Numbered from the stretch's first letter, positions 43,473 through 52,641 are shown. The stretch: 64,000 nucleotides of DNA from JANOBD01 sp031411495 (GCA_031411495.1 JANOBD010000165.1:62001-126000); one strand, 5' to 3'. The notes: generated by a model from the letters alone, not told the origin. Made by a program: numbers and translations.

Positions 43473-45425
43473 ATGCATCGATTTCACTCAACGGCACGAC
43501 GTCGTGTGGAGCGGTTTTGCCGACTGGATCATCTGGAGCGCCGACGGCTCCTCAGCGTTGAATTGCTCAAGGATATCAACCCCGGCGCGACCGGCTCTTC
43601 GGGCAATTGGCACTTTGAACTCAATGGCAGCACGTTCTTCACGGCCGACGACGGGGTTCACGGCAACGAGCAATGGATCAGCGACGGCACGCCGGCCGGT
43701 ACGCGCATGCTGATCGACATCAACCCCGGCAGCGCATCCAGCGCGCCTTCGTGGCATACGAAGATCGGCAACACGGTCTTCTTCGCCGCCGACGACGGCG
43801 TGCACGCGCGAGAGCTTTGGAAGACCGATGGGACGGTCGAAGGCACCACGATGGTTGCCGACATCAACCCGGCCGGCATCGGCATCCAGCCGACCAACGC
43901 CTGGCTCGTCGCGATGAACGGCATCCTTTATTTCGCCGGCAGCGATGGGACGAACGGCATCGAACTCTGGCGCAGCGACGGCACCGCCGCGGGCACCGCG
44001 ATGGTTGCCAACGTCCACCTCACCGGTTCCTCGTCGCCGCAGGATCTGACCGCCTTCGGCAACAGGCTCGTCTTCTCCGCGCTCGACCAGACCCACGGTC
44101 GCGAACTCTGGGTCAGCGACGGAACGGAGGCCGGCACCTCGCTCGTGAAAGACATCAACACGATCGTCGCGGGCAGCGGTACCCTTTCCTCAACCCCGAA
44201 CACGTTTTTCGAACTCAACGGCGCGCTCCTCTTCCGCGCCGTCGACACGACGTCCACCGGCGTCGAACTCTGGCGAACCGATGGCACTGCCGCCGGGACC
44301 TGGCTGGTGAAGGACATCAATCCGTCTGGCAGTTCGCAGCCGAACGGCTACGTGCCGCTCAACGGCTTCGCGTATTTCGCCGCGACCACCGGCTCCTCCG
44401 ACACCGAGCTCTACCGCACCGACGGCACCGGCATCGGAACGACGCTGGTGAAAGACATCTACCCCGGAACGCTGCCCTCTTCGCCATCCAACCTGACGCC
44501 TTTTAACGGCGAGCTGTGGTTCAGCGCCGAGTCGAGTTCCACCGGCCGCGAACTGTGGGCGACCGACGGCACCGCCGCCAATACACGGCTCATGAAAGAC
44601 GTTCGCACGGGAAGTGGTTCATCCAGCCCGGACTGGTTCACGCCATTCAACGATGCGCTCTATTTCACTGCCGATGACGGCACCTCCGGCAACGAACTCT
44701 GGCGCAGCGACGGAACCCCCGCCGGCACCGCGCGCGTGATCGACATCAACACCGGCACGGCCGCTTCCACACCGTACCTGCCGCGCGTGGCGAACGGCTC
44801 GCTCTATTTCTTCGCGACGACCGTCGCGGCCGGTAGTGAGTATTGGAAGCTCGTCCCGCCGCGTGTCACCCAGTTCGCCTACGAGGTGGACGCGCGCACG
44901 CTGGCCGTTCAGTTCGATCAATCCGTGGTGGCGTCCACGCTCGCGTCGAACTACACGATCACCCAGACGCCTTCCGGCGCCACCTTCTTAGTTCAGAGCG
45001 TCACCTACGATGCGGCCACGCACACGGCGCGCTTCACCACCGCGACTCCGCTGCCAGACGGAAACTACACGCTGTCACTGTCGCGCGCAGCCGTCACGGA
45101 CGCCGCCGGCAATCGCCTCGCCGGAACAAACGCCTTCGACTTCTTCGTTCTCACCGGAGACGTCAACCGCGATCGTCATGTGAACTTCGACGACCTGCTC
45201 ATCCTCGCCCAGAACTACGGCCAGAGCGGACGGACGTTCAGCCAGGGAAACATCAACTACTCGGCCGACGGCAAGGTCGATTTCGACGACCTGCTCCTGC
45301 TGGCCCAGCGCTACGGAACGGCGATCCTCAACGCGCCGCTTCGCCCCGCGCGGAACTTGGCCGGGCGCGGAGCGCACGACGTTCTGGGCGGTTCGATCAG
45401 GTGGTCGGACACACGTCCAAAGTGA
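43473..45425 (+). CDS. LEPR-XLL exported ELWxxDGT-repeat protein, paralogue of 30208-33405
   Basis: The ATG follows GAGGAGAACAG. The 650-residue product has RLDHLERRRLLSVELLKDIN, the LEPR-XLL signal, then about eight ELWxxDGT repeats (ELWKTDGTVEGTTMVADINP; ELWRTDGTAAGTWLVKDINP; ELYRTDGTGIGTTLVKDIYP). An SbsA Ig-like domain follows (VTQFAYEVDARTLAVQFDQS, LPDGNYTLSLSRAAVTDAAG), then the dockerin-like pair from about residue 563 (GDVNRDRHVNFDDLLILAQN; NYSADGKVDFDDLLLLAQRY). The C-terminal tail reads RNLAGRGAHDVLGG and then runs about 9 residues further than those of its relatives, possibly because the original stop was lost. The role is likely binding at the surface. Confidence 0.86.
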   Translation: MHRFHSTARRRVERFCRLDHLERRRLLSVELLKDINPGATGSSGNWHFELNGSTFFTADDGVHGNEQWISDGTPAGTRMLIDINPGSASSAPSWHTKIGNTVFFAADDGVHARELWKTDGTVEGTTMVADINPAGIGIQPTNAWLVAMNGILYFAGSDGTNGIELWRSDGTAAGTAMVANVHLTGSSSPQDLTAFGNRLVFSALDQTHGRELWVSDGTEAGTSLVKDINTIVAGSGTLSSTPNTFFELNGALLFRAVDTTSTGVELWRTDGTAAGTWLVKDINPSGSSQPNGYVPLNGFAYFAATTGSSDTELYRTDGTGIGTTLVKDIYPGTLPSSPSNLTPFNGELWFSAESSSTGRELWATDGTAANTRLMKDVRTGSGSSSPDWFTPFNDALYFTADDGTSGNELWRSDGTPAGTARVIDINTGTAASTPYLPRVANGSLYFFATTVAAGSEYWKLVPPRVTQFAYEVDARTLAVQFDQSVVASTLASNYTITQTPSGATFLVQSVTYDAATHTARFTTATPLPDGNYTLSLSRAAVTDAAGNRLAGTNAFDFFVLTGDVNRDRHVNFDDLLILAQNYGQSGRTFSQGNINYSADGKVDFDDLLLLAQRYGTAILNAPLRPARNLAGRGAHDVLGGSIRWSDTRPK

Positions 45426-45592
45426 CGGTCATGCCGGGAGTAAATCCGCGCCCCTCCGCCGATTGCGAAGCGAGGTTGCGAAACACGGCAGCCTGCATCC
45501 GGTCGAACTTCCGTGATTGGGTGCAAAATCACGTTGCCGATGAACTTGCCTGCGCCGACAATTCGCCGTGTAGACCCTGCGGGAGCCGGTAT

Positions 45593-47527
45593 ATGTCGTA
45601 TCGTCATAACCAATGCATCAAGGATTACACCGCCTGCGCTACAGATCGTGCCACGTCGGAGCAGCTGGAAAGACGAATCGCATTGTCGGTGTTTACCGTG
45701 CAGAACACGCTCAACGCCGGCGCAGGATGTCTGCGGCAGGCGATTCTGGACGCCAATGCACTGACAGGTGCGGATGCGATCGTTTTCTCATCACTCTTCA
45801 ATGCCGCGCAGACGATTGCCACGATTACCCCACTCCCGCAGATCGGAAGCGACCTCACCATCACCGGCCCCGGCTCTAGTCTGCTCACCGTTCGACTGAA
45901 CGCCGCGATCACGCCCGTCTCCGGCATTTTCAATTCGACAACGGCCAATCTCACCATCACCGGCATGACGCTCACCGGCGCGAACGTGAACGGCAATGGC
46001 GGCGGTTTACAGGCGATTGCTTCGGGCAGCGGGCCGCTCGTCACGCTCGATGACATGCGCTTCACCGGAAATACCGTCTCCGGCCTCGGCGGCGCCATCT
46101 ATCTCGGCAACAACGCCAAGTTGATCATCCGCGACAGCACCATCGCCTCCAACACCGCGTCGAGCGGTGCGGGCATCTGCTTCTTCTCGAATGGTGCTCT
46201 CGTGATGGAAAACTGCACCATCCGCGGCAACACCACCACAAGTTCGAGTAGCGGCGGCGGCGCAGGGCTGGACTTCTTCGGCGCCGCAGCCGCCTCGCCG
46301 CCGGCAGGCTTCGTCGCCAACACCCTTCTCATTCGCAACAGCACATTCGACCACAACACTTCGGCCCGAGCGGGCGGCGCGATCCTTGTTGAGACGTTCA
46401 CCGGCAACCTGCAGATCCAGAACACGACGCTCAGCGACAACACCGCGGCCACGTCCGGCGGCGCGATCGGCGCCGCCTCCGGCCCGGGAACCATTACGCT
46501 TCAGAACTCGACCGTTGCCGGCAACGCGGCCAACGTCTCCGGCACGAGCGCCGGATTCGTCGGCGGCGGCGGCGTCTGGCGGAACAGCATCGTCGCCAAC
46601 TCCGTCACGCTCACCAACACCATCGTCTCCGGCAACACCAGCGCCGTCGGACCGGACATCCGCACCGACGCGTTTTCCAGCGTCCAGGCGAACTACTGCG
46701 CCATCGGCAGCGCGAATGGCTTTTCGCTCGTGGCCGGCAGCGGCAACAATATCGTCTTCGGAACGGATCTGAAGCTCGGCACGCTCCTGCCCAATGGCGG
46801 CCCGCAACAGACCCGCGCGCTGCTCGCCGGCAGCCCGCTGCTCAACGCGGGAAGCAACGCGCTCACACCGGCCGCACTCACGACCGACGGCCGCGGGGCG
46901 GGCTTTGCCCGCATCGCCGGAACCGCCATCGACATCGGCGCCTTCGAGCGCGCCACGACCGGCCCGGTCGTACTCAGCAAGCAGTTCCTGTTTGAGACCG
47001 CGCCGCAGCGCGTGGCCATCCAGTTCAGCGAAGACGTTTTTGACAGCATCCTCGGCGGACAGCCGTTCGAACTGAGGAATATGACCACATCGACCGACTA
47101 CACATCCGACGTCGGAATCGCCTACAGCCAGAACACGATGAGCCTGAGCCCGACGATCGCGCCGTTCACGCTGCCCGATGGAAACTACCGCCTGACGGTC
47201 TTTGCCGGCGAAGTCACCAACGCGGCCGGCGCCCATCTGCAGGCGAGCGAGGTGTTCGAGTTCTTCGTCCTTGCCGGTGATGCGAATCGCGACCGGCGGG
47301 TGAACTTCGACGACCTGCTCATCCTCGCCCAGAACTACCTCCGGGCGAGTTTCCCGGTATTCAGCCAAGGCGATTTCAACTACGACGACGTGGTGAACTT
47401 CGATGACCTTTTGATCCTCGCCCAGCGATACAACACGAGCCTTGCCGCGGTCGAGAGTCGGGTCGTGCCGGGTGTGCCGACGGTTCGGCGTCGGCGGGCC
47501 GCCCCCGAGCTGTTTGAGCAGGTTTGA
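45593..47527 (+). CDS. LEPR-XLL exported right-handed beta-helix protein with dockerin-like domain
   Basis: The ATG at 45593 (MSYRHNQCIKDYTACATDRA) follows GGGAGCCGGTAT; the frame stays open upstream but that part overlaps the previous gene on the same strand. The 644-residue product has EQLERRIALSVFTVQNTLNA, a divergent LEPR-XLL signal. Residues about 30-450 have polymorphic outer-membrane/CSLREA-type strands: CLRQAILDANALTGADAIVF, ITGPGSSLLTVRLNAAITP, NTVSGLGGAIYLGNNAKLII, SDNTAATSGGAIGAASGPG, and HNTSARAGGAILVETF. These rungs indicate a right-handed beta-helix, as in pectate lyases and adhesins. An SbsA-like domain follows, then the dockerin-like pair from about residue 563 (GDANRDRRVNFDDLLILAQN; NYDDVVNFDDLLILAQRYNT) and the tail VRRRRAAPELFEQV. 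I see no catalytic motif; adhesion or polysaccharide lyase activity are both possible. Confidence 0.85.
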   Translation: MSYRHNQCIKDYTACATDRATSEQLERRIALSVFTVQNTLNAGAGCLRQAILDANALTGADAIVFSSLFNAAQTIATITPLPQIGSDLTITGPGSSLLTVRLNAAITPVSGIFNSTTANLTITGMTLTGANVNGNGGGLQAIASGSGPLVTLDDMRFTGNTVSGLGGAIYLGNNAKLIIRDSTIASNTASSGAGICFFSNGALVMENCTIRGNTTTSSSSGGGAGLDFFGAAAASPPAGFVANTLLIRNSTFDHNTSARAGGAILVETFTGNLQIQNTTLSDNTAATSGGAIGAASGPGTITLQNSTVAGNAANVSGTSAGFVGGGGVWRNSIVANSVTLTNTIVSGNTSAVGPDIRTDAFSSVQANYCAIGSANGFSLVAGSGNNIVFGTDLKLGTLLPNGGPQQTRALLAGSPLLNAGSNALTPAALTTDGRGAGFARIAGTAIDIGAFERATTGPVVLSKQFLFETAPQRVAIQFSEDVFDSILGGQPFELRNMTTSTDYTSDVGIAYSQNTMSLSPTIAPFTLPDGNYRLTVFAGEVTNAAGAHLQASEVFEFFVLAGDANRDRRVNFDDLLILAQNYLRASFPVFSQGDFNYDDVVNFDDLLILAQRYNTSLAAVESRVVPGVPTVRRRRAAPELFEQV

Positions 47528-47640
47528 AACAAAGCAATCGACGGAATGAGCAGTACCAGCGGCAATTTGTCTTGTCAGCAGACCCGGCTCGGGCAATAGT
47601 CGTCTTGAACGCTGATTCACGACACCCGGAATTTTCAACG

Positions 47641-50241
47641 ATGAAAACCCGTTTCCCGCACCGTCACACTCCGCCACGCGCTGAATCGCTGGAACGCCGT
47701 TCCCTGCTCGCGGCGACCGAACTCGCGCGCAACGGCGGCTTCGAAGTCGCGGTCTCGAGCAGCGACTGGACGCTCAGCGGCAACTTCCAGGCCGACTCGC
47801 GCTTCGCGCTCTCCCACACCGGCGCCGGCTATGCGTACGTGTCGAACGCCGACGGCAGCGCGGGCAACAGCCTCGCCGGGTCGATGGTTCAGCAGGTCAC
47901 GATCCCGTCGAACCTCACGTCGCTTACGTTGAACTTCTGGACGCGCATCTCCACCAGTGAAACCACCACCACCGCGGCGAACGACACGATGAGCATCGTC
48001 ATTCAGAACGCGGCCGGCACCGCGACGCTGCAGACGCTGGGCACGCTCAGCAATCTCAATGCATCGGCATCCTATGTTCAGCGGAGCTTCGCGCTCAGCC
48101 GCGCGCTGATCGGCCAGACCGTTCGCATCGCGTTCAGCGCCGCCACGAATGCGACGCTCGCCACCACGTTTCGCGTGGACGATGTAAACCTCAATGGCGT
48201 GTCTTCGGCGACGACGAATCGAATCGTCGGCTATCTGCCCTACTACCGTTACAGCTCGGCCTTTTCAAAGATCGACTGGACGGCGCTGACGCACGTCAAC
48301 TACTTTTCGATCTCTGCCGACACGGCCGGCGCGCTCACCACGACCAATGTAACGGCGTCCGCGCTCAATGCCGTCGTCGCGGCCGCACACGCCGCGGGTG
48401 TGACGGTGGGCATCACCGTCGGGCCGGCGAGTTTTTCGACGCTCGCCAATAGCGCGACGGCGCGGCAGACCTTCGCGAACAACGTCGTCAACTACGCGCT
48501 TCAGTACAATCTCGACGCGATCGACATCGACTGGGAACCGCCGGCCGGCAACAACGTCGCCTCCTACGGCTCGCTCATCAGCGACCTCTACACCGTCGCC
48601 AACCCGCAGAAGATCATGATCACCGCGGCGGTAAACCCGTGGACCAATGAGATCCCCGCCGCCACGGTGAACGCGAAGATGGATTGGCTCAACGTGATGT
48701 GCTACGACTTCGACTACGCCAATCACTCCACCTATTCGCAGGCCGTCAGCGGCATGACCGACTGGACCGCCTACGGCGTCACCCGGAACAAGATCCTCAT
48801 GGGCTCGCCCTTCTATGGCAAGCAGGGCACCAGCTGGAGCAACGACACGTCGGAAACGTACGCCACGATGATCGCCAACCATCTTGCCGCGAACGGCAAT
48901 ACCTTTCCCTCTCCAGACCTCGACTTCATCGACAACTTTTACGGCAACGGCGTCGAGACTCTCCGGAAGAAGATGCAGTACGTCGCGGATAACGGCTATG
49001 GCGGCGCGATGATCTGGGAACTGGGGCAGGATCGCTGGAACAGTTCGAGCCTGTACGACTACCACTCCCTGTTGCCGGTCATGAAGAGCGTGCTTCGACA
49101 GAGCGGCGCGATCGGAACGGTCACAACCTCGCCCGCGGACAACGGGAATCTGCCGGCCAGCGGGACGCAGACCGTGGCCGTCACCGTGACATTCGTCGCT
49201 CCGTCGGCCGGCGTGCTACAGGTCTCGCTGGTGGATGAAGCGTACACACCCGCGCGGGACTGGGTCTCCATTGCTTCCGCGGGCACGGTGACTCAGACGC
49301 TGAATGTACCGATCAGCCAACTCTCGGCGGGCCAGCAGTTCTACGAGATCTACACGCAGTTCCGCCCCGGCGCGAGCGCGGGGCCGCTCACCGCGATTGA
49401 CGACGCCGACATCCTGAAACTCACACCGTTCCGAATCAACTGGCTCGCGTTACCGGGCGTGCCGGGCGCACCGTCTCCGGCGGATGGGGCGCTCCTTTCC
49501 GCACCGCCTGTACTGCTGAACTGGGCCGATGTCGCGGGCGCGACCAGCTATGACGTCTATGTGAGCAACATCCTTCGCGCGAACGTCATGACGAGCCAGT
49601 GGCCGCCCAACATCAGCTTCACCTCCGGCGCGAATTACATCTGGCGGGTCCAGGCTCGCAACACTGCCGGAACGACTACCGGGCCGACCTGGAGTTTCCG
49701 ATGGGTAGCGCCCGACCTCACGCCGCCCACGCCAATCGGCGGCACGTTTGACGCGGACTCGCTGCACGTCACGATCGATTTCTCCGAACTGCTCGCCAGT
49801 ACCGCGGGCGACGCATTCATCGCTGTTGCATCGGGCGGTGCGGAAACGAGTCTCGGCGCCGGCATCGTCAGCGGGAACAGCGTGACGTATTCGATCCCGT
49901 CCACCCTCGCCAATGGCGATTATCAATTCCGCCTGCCCGCGGGCAGCGTTTTCGATCGCGCAGGCAACCCTCTCGCGGCCGACTCGACGATGCCGTTCTT
50001 CATCCTCGCCGGCGATCTCAACCGCGATCGCGTCGTGAACTTTGACGATCTGCTGGTTCTCGCCCAGAACTACGGGCAGAGCGGGCTGAGTTTCACCCAA
50101 GGGAATCTCGACCGCGATCTCGCCGGCAACGTCGATTTCGATGACCTTCTGCTTCTGGCCCAGTGGTACGGCACATCGCTCGTCCGCGCGACCCCCTCCT
50201 CGCGCCGACCCGGCCGGGCGACGCTGACGGAAATCGCCTGA
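47641..50241 (+). CDS. LEPR-XLL exported GH18 chitinase-like protein with dockerin-like domain
   Basis: The 866-residue product has AESLERRSLLAATELARNGG, the LEPR-XLL signal. A jelly-roll-like carbohydrate-binding region follows at about 25-195. The GH18 domain covers about 200-490: IVGYLPYYRYSSAFSKIDW, LTHVNYFSIS, the full catalytic motif DAIDIDWE (about 292-299, D-x-x-D-x-D-x-E with Glu299 as acid), MDWLNVMCYDFDY and GGAMIWELGQD. So chitin or a related beta-1,4-GlcNAc polymer is a likely substrate, by substrate-assisted catalysis. A domain with LSAGQQFYEIYTQFRPG and a fibronectin III-like module follow, then an SbsA-like domain and the dockerin-like pair from about residue 792 (GDLNRDRVVNFDDLLVLAQN; RDLAGNVDFDDLLLLAQWYG). 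The tail is SRRPGRATLTEIA. No strong ribosome site precedes the ATG at 47641. Confidence 0.87.
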   Translation: MKTRFPHRHTPPRAESLERRSLLAATELARNGGFEVAVSSSDWTLSGNFQADSRFALSHTGAGYAYVSNADGSAGNSLAGSMVQQVTIPSNLTSLTLNFWTRISTSETTTTAANDTMSIVIQNAAGTATLQTLGTLSNLNASASYVQRSFALSRALIGQTVRIAFSAATNATLATTFRVDDVNLNGVSSATTNRIVGYLPYYRYSSAFSKIDWTALTHVNYFSISADTAGALTTTNVTASALNAVVAAAHAAGVTVGITVGPASFSTLANSATARQTFANNVVNYALQYNLDAIDIDWEPPAGNNVASYGSLISDLYTVANPQKIMITAAVNPWTNEIPAATVNAKMDWLNVMCYDFDYANHSTYSQAVSGMTDWTAYGVTRNKILMGSPFYGKQGTSWSNDTSETYATMIANHLAANGNTFPSPDLDFIDNFYGNGVETLRKKMQYVADNGYGGAMIWELGQDRWNSSSLYDYHSLLPVMKSVLRQSGAIGTVTTSPADNGNLPASGTQTVAVTVTFVAPSAGVLQVSLVDEAYTPARDWVSIASAGTVTQTLNVPISQLSAGQQFYEIYTQFRPGASAGPLTAIDDADILKLTPFRINWLALPGVPGAPSPADGALLSAPPVLLNWADVAGATSYDVYVSNILRANVMTSQWPPNISFTSGANYIWRVQARNTAGTTTGPTWSFRWVAPDLTPPTPIGGTFDADSLHVTIDFSELLASTAGDAFIAVASGGAETSLGAGIVSGNSVTYSIPSTLANGDYQFRLPAGSVFDRAGNPLAADSTMPFFILAGDLNRDRVVNFDDLLVLAQNYGQSGLSFTQGNLDRDLAGNVDFDDLLLLAQWYGTSLVRATPSSRRPGRATLTEIA

Positions 50242-50465
50242 CCGCAGAGCCCGCGCAACGACAGGCCAAGGCTCTTTACGCCGGGTACTCACCGCTCCCG
50301 GATCGGGTTTGGCGTCGCGCAGAGAAATTTGGCGCGCTCGAGTAAACCAAGGCCGCACTTTGCAGCATACATCTGCCAGATGGCGCCGCCTGACGGCGGC
50401 GATCAGGTGGATTGCGACCCTCAGCGGATTTGGAGGCTCTTTCCGAGCCGGTACAGGAGAAGGAC

Positions 50466-52583
50466 ATGTCTATTCGACTCTCTTTGTCGCGCGCGCAAGC
50501 CCGATCGATTCTCGCTGCGGCGGTGCTGGGGAGCACGGCCGGCATCTGCGCCGCTGAAGACCGCACGATCACCGGTGTCAACAATGCTCTTCAACAGCCC
50601 AACCGCGGCTCGGCCGGCACGGCGTTCATCCGCTTCGGCTACCCTTCCGAATATGTCGACGGCGTCGGCAATGCCGTCCTGACCGACGCCCAGCGCGTCA
50701 ACGCCCGCACCATCAGCAACCGGCTGGCCGTCCAGACCACCAGCTTAACCAACAATCGCAATCTCAGCTCGTATGTGTGGATGTGGGGGCAGTTCCTGAC
50801 GCACGATCTCGACCTCGCCTCGACCAGCAATGGGGCCGCCGTCAACGGCAGCGCGAACATCGCCGTCACGAGCGTCGATACGCTCGGGCCAAACCCGATC
50901 GGCGTCACGCGGTCGAACTTCGTCACGATCAACAACGTCCGGCAGCAGGTGAACTCGGTCACGACATGGATCGATGCGTCTCAGGTCTATGGGTCAGACC
51001 CGACCCGCGCGGCCGCGCTCCGCACCAACTCGGGCACCGGCGCCAAGCTAGTCACCAGCGCCAACAACCTCCCCGGCTACAACACCGCCGGCTTCGCCAA
51101 CGACAACAACGGTCCGACGCCGGCAAATCAACTCTTCCTCGCCGGCGATGTGCGCGCGAACGAGAACGTCGCGCTCACGTCGATGCACACGGTTTTCATC
51201 CGCGAACACAATCGGCTGGTGGACGTCATCTCGGCGCAGCAGCCGACGTTGAATAACGAACAAAAGTATCAGCTGGCCCGCAAGATCGTCGGCGCCGAGA
51301 TGCAGGCGGTCACCTACAACGAGTTCCTGCCCGCGATCATGGGCAATGCCGCACCGACCGCGCGCGGCTACAACTACAACCCGCAGGTGCCCGCGAGCAT
51401 CACCCAGTCGTTCGCGACGGCCGCGTTCCGCTTCGCGCACAGCACGCTCTCCAGCGAGATGCCGGCGGTAAACAACGACGGGACCACCGACCCATCGCTT
51501 TCCCTCGCGAACGCGTTTTCCAATCCGAACCTTCTGACCACCACGCCGGGACTGGTCGAAGACCTGCTCAAGGGCGGCGCGACGCAGCGGGCGCAGGAGG
51601 TGGACACGCAGTTCATCGACGAGATCCGCAACACGGCGTTCGGCCCACCCGGCGCCGGCGGCACCGACCTCTTCGCGGTGGATACCGAACGCGGCCGCGA
51701 TCATGGGCTGGTCGATTACCGTCAGCTTCGCGGCGCCTATGGCCAGCCGCCGATCAACTCCTTCGCGCAGATCCCCACCACGCCGGCGATGCAGGCGACG
51801 CTGCAGGATCTGTACGCGAACAATCTCAACAACGTCGACGCGATCGTCGCCGGCCTCGCCGAGAATCACCTGCCCGGCCAGAGCCTGGGCGGAACGTTCA
51901 GCGCCATCATCGGCAACCAGTTCGCGCGGCTCCGCGATGGCGATCGACTCTTTTACCTCTCCAACGATGCAGGCCTGTACCTCAACGGGGTATTGCGGCC
52001 GGAGATCGCCTCGATCCTCAACCTCGATTCGGTCCGGCTCTCCGACATCATCGCCGCCAATACCGGCCTCACGAGCCTGCAGGCACAGGGCAACCTCTTC
52101 TTCGCACGGATGCCCGGCGATCTGAACAACGACCAGCGGGTGAACGCGCAGGACATCGATCTGCTCCTCGGCTCCAACGCCAACGCGCCGGCGATTTTCG
52201 ACGTCAACGCCGACGGCACGCGCAACAGCGTCGCCTTCTCGCCGGGCAGCGATGTCGATCACCTCGTCGAGCGGATCATGCTCACCGAGTTCGGCGACGC
52301 GAACCTCGACCGCAAGGTCGACTTCGCCGACCTGCTCATCCTCGGCCAGCACTACGAGCAGCAAGGCGGGTGGGCGAGCGCGAACTTCGACGGCAACTCG
52401 ATCATCGACTTCACCGATCTGCTGCAGATCGCACAACATTATGGTTTTGGCCTGGCCAGTTCAGATCTGTCGACGATGAACTTCGAGGCCGACTTCCTGC
52501 GGATGCTGAGCCTCGTGCCTGAGCCGTCGGTGCTGGCAACGTTCGGCGGGGTGCTGCTATTCCGAAGGCGTCGAGCAGGCTGA
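50466..52583 (+). CDS. Exported animal-type heme peroxidase with dockerin-like and PEP-CTERM domains
   Basis: The ATG follows AGGAGAAGGAC. The 705-residue product has a signal peptide (SILAAAVLGSTAGICAAED). Residues about 30-550 match the peroxidasin/cyclooxygenase-type heme peroxidase fold: distal His113 and Asp114 in WGQFLTHDLDLA, the catalytic Arg in MHTVFIREHNRLVD (about 245), the proximal His in FRFAHSTLSSEM (about 326) and the conserved TERGRDHGLVDYRQLRGAY. It should use hydrogen peroxide to oxidise halides or phenols. Dockerin-like loops follow (GDLNNDQRVNAQDIDLLL, FDVNADGTRN, GDANLDRKVDFADLLILGQH, SIIDFTDLLQIAQHYGF), and a PEP-CTERM tail VPEPSVLATFGGVLLFRRRR. It is the only PEP-CTERM member inside the LEPR-XLL run. 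A terminator-like stem follows. Confidence 0.88.
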   Translation: MSIRLSLSRAQARSILAAAVLGSTAGICAAEDRTITGVNNALQQPNRGSAGTAFIRFGYPSEYVDGVGNAVLTDAQRVNARTISNRLAVQTTSLTNNRNLSSYVWMWGQFLTHDLDLASTSNGAAVNGSANIAVTSVDTLGPNPIGVTRSNFVTINNVRQQVNSVTTWIDASQVYGSDPTRAAALRTNSGTGAKLVTSANNLPGYNTAGFANDNNGPTPANQLFLAGDVRANENVALTSMHTVFIREHNRLVDVISAQQPTLNNEQKYQLARKIVGAEMQAVTYNEFLPAIMGNAAPTARGYNYNPQVPASITQSFATAAFRFAHSTLSSEMPAVNNDGTTDPSLSLANAFSNPNLLTTTPGLVEDLLKGGATQRAQEVDTQFIDEIRNTAFGPPGAGGTDLFAVDTERGRDHGLVDYRQLRGAYGQPPINSFAQIPTTPAMQATLQDLYANNLNNVDAIVAGLAENHLPGQSLGGTFSAIIGNQFARLRDGDRLFYLSNDAGLYLNGVLRPEIASILNLDSVRLSDIIAANTGLTSLQAQGNLFFARMPGDLNNDQRVNAQDIDLLLGSNANAPAIFDVNADGTRNSVAFSPGSDVDHLVERIMLTEFGDANLDRKVDFADLLILGQHYEQQGGWASANFDGNSIIDFTDLLQIAQHYGFGLASSDLSTMNFEADFLRMLSLVPEPSVLATFGGVLLFRRRRAG

Positions 52584-52612
52584 TCGGTCGTTGCGCATCG
52601 AAGAGGGGAACG

Positions 52613-52641
52613 CGGCGGCCGTGACGGGCCGCCGAGCTCTT
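52613..52641 (+). terminator. Probable intrinsic terminator of the heme peroxidase gene
   Basis: CGGCGGCC (52613-52620) pairs with GGCCGCCG (52627-52634) around a 6-base loop, followed by AGCTCTTTC. The T-run is short. It lies 30 bases after the stop. Confidence 0.6.

Noticed and set aside
44843..45592. Upstream extension of the beta-helix protein gene
   Set aside because: The extension overlaps the preceding gene and is an Arg-rich out-of-frame reading; the LEPR-XLL signal sits after the ATG at 45593.
50246..50275. AGAGCC/GGCTCT stem after the chitinase-like gene
   Set aside because: Six-base stem with an 18-base loop and only a short T-run; too weak to call.
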